Assembly: GCA_945643635.1 (NCBI GenBank)
Contig: CALZFC010000021.1
Location: 1,640,001 to 1,704,000 of the forward strand
DNA: 64,000 nt
Direction of reading: 5' to 3'
Origin: Allodiplogaster sudhausi
Taxonomy: Eukaryota > Nematoda > Chromadorea > Rhabditida > Diplogasteridae
Positions 25,501-36,900 of the stretch are shown here, piece by piece. The translations under genes and the position numbers were made by a program. The notes under the pieces are model-generated. The model saw only the letters and a program-made list of their open reading frames with translations, was not told the DNA's origin and did no database searches. The stretch's first letter is position 1. Each line of letters opens with the position of its first letter.

Positions 25501-28500
25501 TCAATCCACCTCCCCCTATTTCTAGGTCCTCTTCATCGCCACATTCCCTCTCGTTTAGTCGCCCCGAACCAGTCACCTTCAGCCTCTCGTCTCGTGTGAA
25601 CTGCAATAAACATGCCAGAGAGAAGAGAGATGCAGAGAAAGAGAGCAAGTAGGAGAGGAGGTCAAAAGATGAGAGGGTATATGTAGTACAAAGAAGAGTG
25701 TGATTGAGAAGAGTCAAAAGTTATGTTTTCGAAGCAATCGCTAAACAATAACAAGGTCATAACAAATCCAAAAGATCTTGTAAAGCGAGGAGTGTGATGG
25801 AAATGTGGAGGGAAGTTATGAGTAGGGAAATGCGGAATGGAAAGAGCATTCGCGAACATATTTCTAAATGAAATTCTATGTGTTCCTATGTGAATACGCA
25901 AGTAAGTTCATTACGCTCGATTAGCTGGCTAATTCGGCCAATTCAGTCACGTGTAGCAGGAATTTTGTTTAAAAAATTTCTCTATTCGATTTCAAGCATA
26001 GTTTTTCGCGCTACTAACTCAGAGTGGCTCTTTCTTTTGGGCACTTCCTCTCCCCTCGAACAACGGAGACCCTTTTGGCGCTCTCTAGACACGTTTATTA
26101 TTCATAGTGTCCGTTGATGAGATCGCCTCTTTGCGCTCAGTGAATATTGGGACTTCTTGAAGAGATTGATATTCTTGAATGTCTGCCATCTACGCACGTC
26201 TTCTTTCTCAAGTATCATCGCCGTCTTGACAGCTCATCCAGACATGCCAGAAGCGCCATTTCATTGTTGACTAGATGAATCATTAACTATTATTTCTGTC
26301 TTTTCGTGGCCTCTCAGGCATCTTCACTTAATTAGATGACGTTGTTTCTTTCTCCTTTTGCGTCATCACAAAGTCGTGAGTACGCAGAAGAGTTCTTCGT
26401 TGCTGGCTGTGGCTTCTCCGTTTCCATCCCACGAACTCACTCCATTATGCATGCCTGTTTCTGTTTCTGCTTGCCGTTTGTTGTGCCCGAGCTGCCTGAG
26501 GGCACGGAATGAATGAATGAGTGAAGAGTGAATGCCGTCGTCCTGCAGATCTGGGGCCACGCGGTCGCCTTCGTGTAACATGGCGAGAGAGAAGAGAAAG
26601 AGAGAGAGAGGGTTAGAGAAGTAGAGATAACCATGTGGTAGTCGTGCTTCTTGATGCCTCTGTCCCCTGGGCCGTATAAAGAGCTTGCGAGTCGTCTGCT
26701 CGCCAAGCACGCCACGCAGACTTCTCCATTCATGCACTCGCATCCCTCTTGATCTCTTAGCCTTCGTCACGTGCTCCCTTAACGCTCTTTGCAACCCAAA
26801 AGGCACTTTCGAAAACAGAACTCTTAACGGATGAATGAATTCACGATTGCAGTAGGGAAATAAAAGGAGTTTTGGTGGAGAGGAAAGGATGACGATCAGA
26901 GATGCCTGCCTTTGCAGCGAGAATCGCGGTCGAGCGATGAGCTGAACGGAGCGGGCAGAAAGAGCAGCAGCGGCGGCGGCAGCAACGGCAAGCCGCGACG
27001 CGCCTCGCTCTTCGTCAAGCGCGGCAGCCTGTCCATGGAGCCGATCAAGAAGGTACAACTCGATCAGGTCTACCATGTCTACAAGCAGGTCAGCATGCCA
27101 GTCATTCTTTTACATTTATTATTTTCTATTTTGTTTTCTTTTTGCAAGTTTCAGAGAAATATGCTAAAGTTTCTTACCAATTTTCTGTGATTTACATCTC
27201 ACATCATAAGTAGATTAGAATCTTTTTCAGCTCGGCACTGGCAGATTTGGCTTCATCAAGCTGGCCGAGCACAAACAGTCCAAGTCGAAGATTGCCATCA
27301 AGTTCTTCCCTCGACCGCAGACTAAGCAGGTCATTCTACATTTTCTCTGTTTCTTTTTCTCTCTTTCGCTCGCTCTTTCTCACTTTGTCTTCTCACCTTT
27401 AGCACAAAGACTACCCACACCTCTTTGCTTTTGAGTGTATCTCTTCTTCTTGTTTTAAACGAGAAATATGCTGTAAACTAGAAAGAAACATGATGTTCAC
27501 AGCTACAATTGCAGAAGTGAAATACAATTCCTTCCTTTTCTCACTGCCATTCATCCAGGTCGACTTTATTCGCGAGTACAACTACTCGTTCTTTCTCTCG
27601 CCACATCCACACATTATCGACACGTACGAGGGCATGTATCAGGTGAAAGCATGAAATACACAAAAGTGGAATGCGAACTTTATCTAATCTATATCATAAA
27701 AACATTGCGAAATAATTTTCATTCAATTATTAAGATAAAATTATTTTGAAGTTGAAATGCTAAGAGTTCAATGAATATACAACGATTGTAGGCTAGCGAC
27801 GACTCTGCCTTCTTCTTCGTGCAGCAACTCTGCCCGCACGCGTCACTTCGCGAAGCCATCGAGCGGTCGCAAAATGGTGAGTCACAAATTGTTTTGTTTT
27901 ATTTATTAACATTTTTATTTACGTATTGCCACCTTTGAGACGTGTTCATATCTCTTAGCTTCTTTCCATGAGTAAAAAGAGAACCGACACCTACACACAT
28001 ACATATATACATAATTGTGCGTAAATCTTGCGTAAAATAAGGCCGTGGCAGGCTTAAACTAATCGAAATGCTCCTTGGGGCTCTTGGCTAACAAAAGAAG
28101 AGAAGATTTCATTTTTCAGCTCCCTGATTTTTCTTTTTCTTTGCTTTTACTTTTACTTTTTTTTTTACAACAATCAAAAACAGACACGGTCGCTCGCTCA
28201 TATCTGAGACCGACAATAAGATATCATAGACATAGTAAGCAAGCAGAAGGAAAGTCTCTTGGAAAAAAAAGACTTCTAATCATTTCTTTCCTGCTGATGT
28301 CAACGAGCAAAAGATCGGTCTTCAAATCACAAAAAAGAAGAGATAGGAGCACTTTGCAAGAGTCTTAACTGCAGAGTTGGAAAGGAGAGATTAAGCAAAC
28401 ACTATAAATATGATTTCAATGCCAGCCCGATCAGTGTTGCCTTCTCTCTCTCACACTCTCTCTCTCTCTCTTTCTCTCTTTCTCTCTCCCTATTTATTGC

Positions 28501-31500
28501 TTTTGAAAAGGGGCGGCGTTGTGCTCAGTTCATACAACATTATGTACAGGATATAGTGTGCATAAAGTGCACGTTAAAAGATGGCTCACGTTATAGTGCA
28601 TCTTGTTTTTGGGGACTGGTCTTTTTGAAGCTGTTAAGACATTTGAAAGGAGAGAAGACAAAGAACGAAATAAAGAAGGAGAGAGAGAGAAGGAGAGATA
28701 GAGGTGGAGCATTCGATCGGCCTAGTGATAAATAATGTCGGAGACGAGGCAGGTGGTCGTTCGACTCTCACATGGGCCGTGGAGGAAAGTTGGCCAGCTC
28801 CAGGCTCTTTTGTTCAGAACATTACGATCGCCTCACGGGCTCCGCAAGAACCAGCCGAGCGGTTCACTTTAAATTCAAGCTGATTCTTTCCTGTCCGGAG
28901 GCGAGTGAGGAAGAGGCTCAGTGGGACTTAGAGAGTGATTAGAGAAAGAGACTGAGAGAAAGAGAGATAAAAGGAGATCAGAAAAAGACCGTTATTAGGA
29001 GAGATGAATGGTGTGATCCGTATGCCTTTTCAGACAATTAGCCCGTCTCTTTCATGAGTATGCTCTCTTCCTGTTTTTCTCTCTCTCGTTATCTCTCTTT
29101 CGATCTCTTTGGTATACCAATAAACGTCTGATCTTGAGTCGGGAAGAAAGCAGAAAGTGCATTCTACGGAAGTTGCCCGCTCTGAGTGTTTGCTGAGGTG
29201 GCTTGTGACAGGGCTACTTACAATGTCTGAGTCGTGTGTAGATCTCGAGATGATCTTCCTTCCTTCAGTCCAATTTCATTTCGATGTCGGCTAAATACTA
29301 TCTCTATCTCTCTGCTCCCTTTTTCTTATCCTGTTGCCGCTATCCTTTCTGACATCCACCAGGGACCAAGGCAAAAAAACAGTTATTTTAAACTAAATGG
29401 CCTCGTATCGAAATTGCAAGAGCAGCAATGACACAATCATTGCTGCTCTTGCAATCGGAAATGCAGGAATTTAAATGAGGGCATTGATCTTTAAAAAAAA
29501 ACATTTCAAAGACCGACTTGGGGGGAAGTACGCAGACTCTAAAAATATAAATAGTCTCGTCCTGAGCTGCCAGATTGATGGGTTGTGATTGGAAAAGTCA
29601 CGGTGATTCTCCCACACACTCCCTTCTCTTGCATAAGACGGACACAAGCTAAAAATAGCCGGAGAGTATCAGCAAGATTTGAGAAAAGGCGGATATGTAC
29701 CCACAGGGCCTTGCGGGCGGAAATGAGCGTATGCAACAGCAGACGCTGTTGATCATGCGAATGACAGAAAGAAAGAGAGAGAGAGAGAGCGTGAAAGAGA
29801 TGGAGAGTGAGAAAGAGACCAGAGAAAAACAACGAAAGCAGCATGCTTCTATTTCTCAAGTAACGACCATATAAACAGGTGTAAAGGTTTTTCAAAACAG
29901 GCTAACTTGACAAGTAGAAGTTTAAATAATTTAAAAACATGTACTTGTGGCAGTCTTAAAATACATAATTTTTACATTTCAATTTTAAGGTGAACTATCA
30001 TTTCCGAATTTCCAGGGCTGGGCGAGGAGGCGACCAAGAAGGTGCTGCTCGCTGTGCTCTCTGCTATCGAGTTCATGCACAACGAAGACTTGGTGCATCG
30101 CAATCTCAAGGCAGAAAACATTCTTCTCTTCGACACCAAGGATTATACAAAGGTATGCATCTTTTCGTTTACTGATTATTTCTTTAAATTTTTATTGCCG
30201 TTGCTCTAATAATGTTTTTGATGGAATAACAACAATTGAAATTTTTGAAGGAGATAAATGGTGCGGATTTTCCAGGTCAAAGTTACCGACTTCGGCTTGA
30301 CACGAAAGGTGGACTCGACCGTGAAGCATCTGGAGTACATCAACGTCTACCATGCCCCTGAACTTTGTGAGACCGTCGTGAATGAAGTACTTACCGTCAA
30401 CCGCAGCATTGACATCTGGGCGCTCGGTAAACATCCATCTCTTTTTCTCTCTCTTTCTCTCCTTCACACCCTCTATCTTATAATTTCTTTGCATCTCTTC
30501 ATTTTCTTCCCTCTTTCACTCTCTTGATCATTATCGCTCTTACTTTCCACTTTTCTTGCAGGCATCATCTTCTACCTTTGCGTGAAAGGCCGCTTTCCGT
30601 GGCAGAACGCAACCATCATGTGCAAGCAGTACTGGGAGTGGGAGCAGTGGCAGAAGCGAAAGATCCCGGCGCTACCAAAGAAGTTCACTTCATTCTCGGA
30701 GAAGGCGCTCAAGTTGCTCAAAAAGTTAGCTATTGCCTGTCTTAATTTTATTTATAATTTCTTTTTTGTCCATGAAGAGCTTTAAATCTGCTGCAGGACC
30801 TTGAATACGAAGCCAAAGGATCGCTGGACGGTGAAGGACATGCGTAAGTGCATCTCGAAGGAGAAACTACTCAAGCCAGTCAAGGTAGAAGAGTCTGTTG
30901 TTTACTATTGACACTTCCACTCTCACCCATGACAGCATCAATTCTTCTTCTTCTTTTACCACTAACTATCGTCCCCACAATATGATTACGTGAAGTAGAC
31001 ACTCGTGTTTTCCCTTCTCTTCCTCCCAAACCCCCCTCCAATTCAGCGGTGTGCCTTGCATATATATATATACATTCACACACACAGATACATATATCCT
31101 TCCGGTGCCTCTATCCATGTTGTAGTGTTCGTGTTTGGATTTCTTGTTGTTGTAAACACTCATTTGTTTTTCTTTCCTAATTGATCAGTATTGCAATTTT
31201 TTTGAAGTTTTTTTATAGGGCGGATAGAACAGCATTATTAGAGACGACTAGGCAAGCAGAAATTGTTTTTGCAAATGAGAGGCGGAATTTAAAACGCTGA
31301 AGAAGCGCTAAAAGTTAAATTATATATATATATATATATATATACGTGCTTCAAGCGTTAACGCTCAAAAACATTGCTTGCATTTTATATGGTTACATAA
31401 TATGTTTTCAGTACTGCAAAAGATGTGCAGCGAGTAGATATTCATTAAGCACTTTTTGTGGTTTTATTTGATTGTAATCATAACAAACTCGCCGTCGCCA

Positions 31501-31788
31501 AAGACTTCTTGCAGCGGGACGCTTGCATCTTAAAAAGAATTGTGGAAGAGAATAAAGTGGATGTGTTATGCTGGTATAATTGGTGGTGGTTGTGCATAGA
31601 ATGTGATCCTTTCTTGTGAAACATTGAAATTGTTGCTCGTGGTTGTGTAATCGTGCTCTTCCCAGGTTGAACGTCGAAGCACTTTCTCCAGCGGGAGCAG
31701 CGATGAGTTCGGAGACGAGCGAACGTTCAATTCAGAAAGACGATCAGTCAGATACAAAAGCAAGAGAATGATGCACCACACACCATAA
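8546..31788 (+). CDS. SBK/NKF-family protein kinase-like gene with catalytic HRN (predicted pseudokinase)
   Basis: Exons: 8546-8715, 10666-10776, 14282-14425, 15113-15371, 16690-16809, 17120-17293, 24533-25114, 26918-27088, 27231-27329, 27559-27642, 27792-27876, 30016-30152, 30276-30426, 30562-30724, 30797-30884, 31666-31788. All junctions are in phase and give 886 residues. Residues 1-577 look disordered (Ser/Pro/Ala/His-rich, AHHHSSHPSHNHSHPSHH). The kinase domain spans about 570-845: GTGRFG loop (579-584), IAIK lysine 601, helix-C Glu616, HRNLKAEN (694-701), TDFG (716-719), YHAPELCE, then a WEQWQKRKIPALPKKF segment typical of SH3-binding kinase SBK1-like proteins. Asn696 replaces the catalytic Asp, so weak or no phosphotransfer is expected; ATP binding looks intact. 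The tail is basic and Ser-rich, ending RMMHHTP. Exons 1-6 are joined to the rest only by phase and strand; they could be a separate gene, because the intron between them and exon 7 is 7.2 kb. Confidence 0.75.
8716..10665. other. kinase-gene intron 1 (GC-AG) with microsatellites
   Basis: Intron between the first two proposed exons. The donor would be GAG|GCGAGC, a GC-type site, chosen because it keeps the phase. Contents: GA run 9054-9092, CT run 9462-9500, GA-rich 9779-9913 and 10268-10342. I see no other gene in it. Confidence 0.45.
9054..9092 (+). repeat. (GA)n microsatellite
   Basis: About 19 uninterrupted GA units within the first kinase-gene intron. Confidence 0.95.
10777..14281. other. 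kinase-gene intron 2; possible unassigned exon near 11.7-11.9 kb
   Basis: Mostly CT/GA microsatellites (for example 12280-12322) and AT-rich sequence. A run of 13 C lies at 11213-11225, which is G-quadruplex-prone on the minus strand. The stretch 11715-11980 is GC-rich and open in more than one frame, in the style of nearby exons. I could not find splice sites that keep the phase, so I do not call it an exon. Confidence 0.4.
18011..18083 (+). repeat. 10-bp tandem repeat of CTCTCTCTGT plus (CT)n tail
   Basis: Five exact consecutive copies of the decamer (18021-18070), a partial copy before them and a pure CT run after them. Confidence 0.95.
18939..19018 (+). repeat. (GA)n microsatellite
   Basis: Nearly pure GA repeat with a few GGGAGAGG and GCGAGA interruptions. 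Confidence 0.95.
22456..22520 (+). repeat. (GA)n/(GATA)n microsatellite
   Basis: Pure GA flanks around a short GATAGATAGAAATAGA interruption. Confidence 0.95.
25115..26917. other. kinase-gene intron between disordered-region exons
   Basis: Donor CTCGGG|GTTACC and acceptor TTTGCAG| keep the frame. A 236-codon minus-strand open frame spans 26366-27076, but it runs antisense across the following exon and has no recognisable content. Nothing else coding is seen. Confidence 0.5.
27877..30015. other. 2.1-kb intron inside the kinase domain
   Basis: It splits the kinase domain between the SQN|G codon and LGEEATKK. It holds CT/GA repeats (28443-28490, 29770-29820) and a perfect hairpin at 29413-29455. 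No exon is seen. Confidence 0.7.
29413..29455. other. perfect 19-bp inverted repeat with 5-base loop
   Basis: Left arm 29413-29431 and right arm 29437-29455 are exact reverse complements, separated by CACAA. It lies in the kinase-domain intron. It could form a short RNA hairpin in the pre-mRNA, but a 5-base loop and 19-bp stem are shorter than a usual pre-miRNA. Confidence 0.9.
31321..31344. repeat. (TA)n microsatellite
   Basis: Twelve TA units in the last kinase-gene intron. Confidence 0.95.
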
Positions 31789-31845
31789 TTTTCCCACAAC
31801 TCACAAGCTTCACAAGTACAGATCTCCGAACAACATCTTCACACC

Positions 31846-32253
31846 TTGTCGCAACTTCCCCAATGTTGTGCACAAATAATCCAAACTAGAGGCTTCCTGC
31901 TTCCCAAAAGAGGAATTCTTCAATGTATGCAGATAGCCGTGCATGTTCCCGGTACGGACAATTCGATCGCACTAATAGTTCCATGCGAATGCCAAGAGTG
32001 GTTGATTAATCGTCAGACTCCGAAAATAGGCGGGACATTTAAAGTTTCGTTGAAGGTCGAGAGCAGCCACAACTTGTGCTACTCACGTGAGCAGCAACAG
32101 CAGCTGACACAAGGCAAGGAGAAGATCACGGCGGACGAGACGAAGCAGTCCAGGCCGACCTCGAGAAGGTCGGCCATCCACCAGTGGATCAACTCCACGC
32201 TCTCCACCATGGCAGAGATCAGTGAGCAGGTCGTCAGCGCAAGGGATCAATGA
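31846..32253 (+). CDS. uncertain 135-codon ORF downstream of the kinase gene
   Basis: A single open frame starts 58 bases after the kinase stop. The second half (about 32080-32253) has exon-like GC content and a hydrophilic Gln/Glu/Lys-rich product with a possible helix, HQWINSTLSTMAEISEQVV. The first half contains segments such as IAVHVPGTDNSIALIVPC. No family recognised. It could be an alternative terminal exon of the kinase gene, an independent small gene, or chance; the acceptor-like TATGCAG at 31932-31938 is the only splice hint. Confidence 0.3.
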   Translation: MSQLPQCCAQIIQTRGFLLPKRGILQCMQIAVHVPGTDNSIALIVPCECQEWLINRQTPKIGGTFKVSLKVESSHNLCYSREQQQQLTQGKEKITADETKQSRPTSRRSAIHQWINSTLSTMAEISEQVVSARDQ

Positions 32254-33990
32254 CACCACCGCTCAGGACCGAATTCACGAGCAGGAAAGATATACGAATG
32301 CTTACGGGAAAGCATTCTTTTCAGTGAGAATTATGCAAATATTCCTGGATGTATGTAGATCAAAATGGCTTTGATGAAATTTTCGGTTCACATTTTGCGA
32401 TAATATGACTCTCAATTAATATCTTGTCATCCCAAAAAAGTAATAAAAGTAGTGACGTAAAGAACAAATTAGACAGAATTGTGGTTAATTTGAAAGACTT
32501 GAAGCTACCATATTTCCTTTTTCATATTATTATTTTGTGTGTATCTGTCGTACGGTAACTCGTTCCTTTACAATGAACAACAGCAATAAGCAAATGTCTT
32601 GGACAATATTATTTTATCCTATTAATGAAATAATACTCAAACTTTAATAATTCATATTCATGGCCGGTCTCTCAAATGATAATTTTCTACAACATTGTAT
32701 GGATATTAAAATATATTTAAATCACATTTGCTTTAGCTGGAGGTTTGAATAAGAAAGAAATTAGAAGTGCTATGAATATGAAAGCTAAATTTCTTAATCA
32801 ACATATTCCTGGTGATGTACTTTTCCATATTTCCACAGTGTTTCTCTTGTCTCTTGCGCCTTACTTCCAAAACACGTCATTTTCATTCAGCATATCCTTC
32901 TCACATCGTCGTCTCATTAATCTCATCGAACTGTATATTCATTGTCCGGCGTGGCCAAACTTTTCCACCGCATTGCTTTTTTTCGGTGATTTTCATCAAA
33001 TTGCTGAAAAGCAACTTCTCAAATCAGCCAATTTTTATTCCTCGGTTTAAGTTCTTGAAACATTTTCTTAATTGAATACGGCGAATAGAAAAGTTTTGCC
33101 ATTGGCACACTTTGAAGAGTTAAAAATCATGTCAGTGTTGTTGTGTTGCCAAACGTAACTTTGCTTGCTATATATCATATCGCTCCCAAAATGATACGAT
33201 AAAGTTTTAATGATGTCTTGTGTGGTTCGAATTGGAATCCATAAAATATTTGTCTCTGTAATTTTATTGCATAATAAAACAACACAACATAGTGTGGTAA
33301 AGAAAAAACTTTCAATTTAAAAAATATAGTTAAAGTTTAAATTATATAATTGAATATTAACGAGCAGAAATAGAAAAAAGGCATTAGAAAAGTATAGAAC
33401 GTCCATTGCACAGAAATGTTGTTTCAAATGAACAGGCCGAGCCGGGGTGCCATTTGGTACAAGAATAATGATTAGAACTCTTCTAGCGCGCCAAGCGAGG
33501 CCAATGCAATTTGCTGTCAGCTTAGCCGACTGGAACAAGGAAGACAAATGGAGAAAGGGAAGGAAGCGAGAAAGAAAGCCCTTTTGGCCAGAGGCAAGGC
33601 GCAATCACGTATTCTTTCAATATTCCTGGGTGCACTTCCACATATCTCCTAAGATTTCATACGTGAAGAGTTTGTTCTCAATTCCCCAACGTTATCTGGC
33701 TCTATTAAACAAACAAGTTCACGTTTCTAACAATGATTATTTTAGAAGCAATTAGATTTAACGTTTATCTTCTGCCGAAAAAGCATAATGACACGTCCTG
33801 AAGCGGTTAGAGTTTTTTCCCTATTGCATTTTTTTCTGAAATTTTTATGATTGCTTGCATCTGAAAAGTCTTTGAAATTTTTCAGGTGAATACGATATCT
33901 GATATATGTTTGATCAATAATTTTTTTCAAAACAATAAATCATGACTTTTGTAAATATTTAAGAGCGTGCCATACTTCTTGCATCTCACA
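32254..33990. other. AT-rich intergenic spacer
   Basis: No coding exon or repeat of note. It contains AATAAAA near 32443, a possible polyadenylation signal for a transcript ending here. Confidence 0.6.
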
Positions 33991-36900
33991 ATGCACGCCG
34001 CTGATCAACGGAACAACACTGATAATAGCACGCGAAGGGATCCGCCAATGGTGGCGTTCCCATCACGGAGTGCGCTCTCTACGACTCATCCCGGTCTGGA
34101 GGAGCTCGTCTTCCGGAGGATACGGTCAATTGAGAAAGGATGTACGTCTCAAAAAATATGAGCAATCATTAATCAGTAAGTCTGCTTCTAAAGAAAGAAG
34201 AGTTTTGAGGCGCCTTCCCAATATTGGACCTAATCTTTTCACGAGGGGGAAGTGACGTACGTGGAGGAGAAGAGGGCGCGCACAATGAGGTGCCGGCCGC
34301 GCTGCCGGCCTCCGCGGCGCAAACTGACCGAAACATGACTGGTTCGTGGCGTGGGAGGATACAAAACTTATGCACTCGCTCTTTCAAAGGCACTGAATGC
34401 AAATTTGATTGTAGGCACTTTTGCAAGGGTCGAAGATGTTGCCCACGAAGCGAGTGGGCGTCGTCCAGTAAGTGCATTCGGCGGAGATGCCTATCGAGGT
34501 CAGAGACATCAAAGTGTACTCTAGCTTTGTTTACAACAAGGAAAATAGTGTTAAAAAATGAATCAAAAATTTCCGCCAAAATGTTTAAAAAAACGACCAT
34601 ATATTGATGCTGCATGACGACAATCGTTACAGGCTTTCTCATCTTTGCATTTAAGACGATGGAGCATATGCACTCTGCAAACTTTCTCTCACAGTGGCGC
34701 GCATGGACTGGAGCAAGGTTGACACATAAATAGTACATCGTGGATTTTTATATTTAAATGACTCTCTTCCAGATAATAATGTAACATATTTTGACAATCC
34801 TATATCTTTATTGAAAAGTTGAATGGAACAAGAATGGCAATGATCTCTTCGGCTGCAGATTCCTCTACGGCGCGCTTCCTCCGTCATTCCGTCTCGCGTC
34901 TCTCGCCTTCTATCGAAGAATCGACGGCGCCATCGACTTTCAATATCTGCTCATTGTCAATATCGCGAATCTCCTGGCAAGTTGCCAGAAATGCTCCAAA
35001 GCTAGTTCCACAAATCCAAAGATCCGTGCTTTCGATACGCTCGTCATAAAGCGTGTCTGTCAGCAAAATCCAAGATCCTAAAGCAGAACTTCATTTTCGT
35101 AGTAGTGCTTCTTCTTCTTTATCATACTTTATCTCTTTATCTTTCTCGATCTCTTTCAGAGTGACGCTGCCTCCGCTCTCAACACTCTCCACTACATGCG
35201 GCCAAAGATTTGCGCGCACATTGCAGCGTACAAAGTCGTGCCGTTCGAGGTAAATTGATGTCATATTTTTTCTTCCAATTTTTATCTTGCACCTCCTTCA
35301 TAGTATTCACAGTTCGTTTCACTAATCCCATTTGCAACACCTGCCTTTCTAAATCAGAACTCTTGCCGGCTATCTATAGACAGGGAAATGTGGATATGGT
35401 GATGAGGACTGCATGTGTAGACAAGACATGTCTAGCACATGTGGATATGTATATGTGGCCTTGCGCCAACATACGCAATCAAACGATTTTATTGAACCAC
35501 GATTACTCACTTAGCCAAATGCAATCGCATGCCATAAAATTTATGCAATACATTCGGATAATCGGATTCCTTGGCAAAAAGGTCGCCGACATTCGTCCGC
35601 GGCTTAGGCTTAGGCAGATCTAGATTGAGATCGAGGATGGTTGTCTGCAGAAAGAAAAGAAACCTAACTTTCAGAAATGTCTTCATGGCCGCCATGCTCA
35701 GATATTGTGAATGTTAGAGAAAAATGCAATTGGAAGTCCTCTAAAATATGCGAATAAAAAGGACATAAAGAAAAGATGGACTTGATAAGGTGAGCCGATC
35801 CCTGTCGCGTCGTCTGCATCTCAGCTCGGACTTTTGCGAGCGAATCCAGACGACTTGCATGCGACTCCTCTACAGCAATCACACCGGTTAGCCAAGCAGC
35901 AATGCGGAAAAAAGGAGAAAACTCGATATTCTCTCCCCGAACTCTCAACTAATTTTGGCTGTCTACACTTGTGAACCGATTCGATTGAACGGAGAGACCA
36001 AAAAATAGTCTGGGCGTTTTCATTAATGACACGGATCTAGCAAATGCCTTAAGCTTACGTGTTTTGTAGAGGCGCTAACATTTCGTTGTGACTGAAACCT
36101 TTTTTTGCGAAATGTCAACATGTGTATTATGTATAGCCAATGCCATCAACATACTACCTTGTTATGATATTGCCGAGAAGCCGAGCTACTTTGGAGGTTG
36201 AGCTTCATAGCATATACGTATATCTGATTATGGTTTCAGCAGGGTATCAAAAAAGTGTGTAGGAGGCTTTATGGATACGTCTAAGAAGCATGCCACCGTG
36301 ACTGCCTATTTGTTCATTAAGTGGCAATCAGTTCGATATGGTCACGCAAAGCTCCACTACTTTTTAGTGCATTAACAAGATGGTGCAAAGGCTTGCTCGG
36401 AATTTGAAAGGAAGGTGGGTGTGAAGCCATGAAATTGGATATAAGGAAAGAGAGATCGAGATGCACTCAATCTGGTGGCCAGTGGTTCATGCATCATTTA
36501 TACATCTCTAGAACCCAGGAAGAAACTGGGCACTAGAAATATACCATTGACTTGCTGCCAGAAGTATGTAGAACGCCAAAGCACATTTCAGCACAAAATA
36601 TTACAAACAGAATTTTTATAAAATACATACATCACGGATAACACGGTAGATGTAAAATGCTTTCCATTCTTCAGCTACCCTCTCCTTCCCCGGCCAAGTA
36701 GACATTCTTCCCGGTGAGCTGCATCGATTACGCGCGGATGGAAAGCGGCCGAAGAATGGCTCGAGACACCACCATCATCATCATTCTTCCAATCACCGCT
36801 CCCGGCAGACGGCTACCATGATGGCCATGATGCTCGCCGCTCACTGCGAATGCTGCCATCGCCAGACCTATGCTGCTGCCCAGCCGCAACCCACCACTAG

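Noticed and set aside
26366..27076. 236-codon minus-strand ORF
   Set aside because: It lies antisense to a kinase-gene exon, its poly-Ala stretch is the mirror of a GGC repeat, and it shows no domain.
34224..34607. 127-codon + strand ORF with a Cys-rich, defensin-like stretch
   Set aside because: It reads through a donor (34342), an acceptor (34414) and a donor (34468) that give a phase-consistent gene model. The cysteines arise from intron translation and a shifted frame, and there is no signal peptide.
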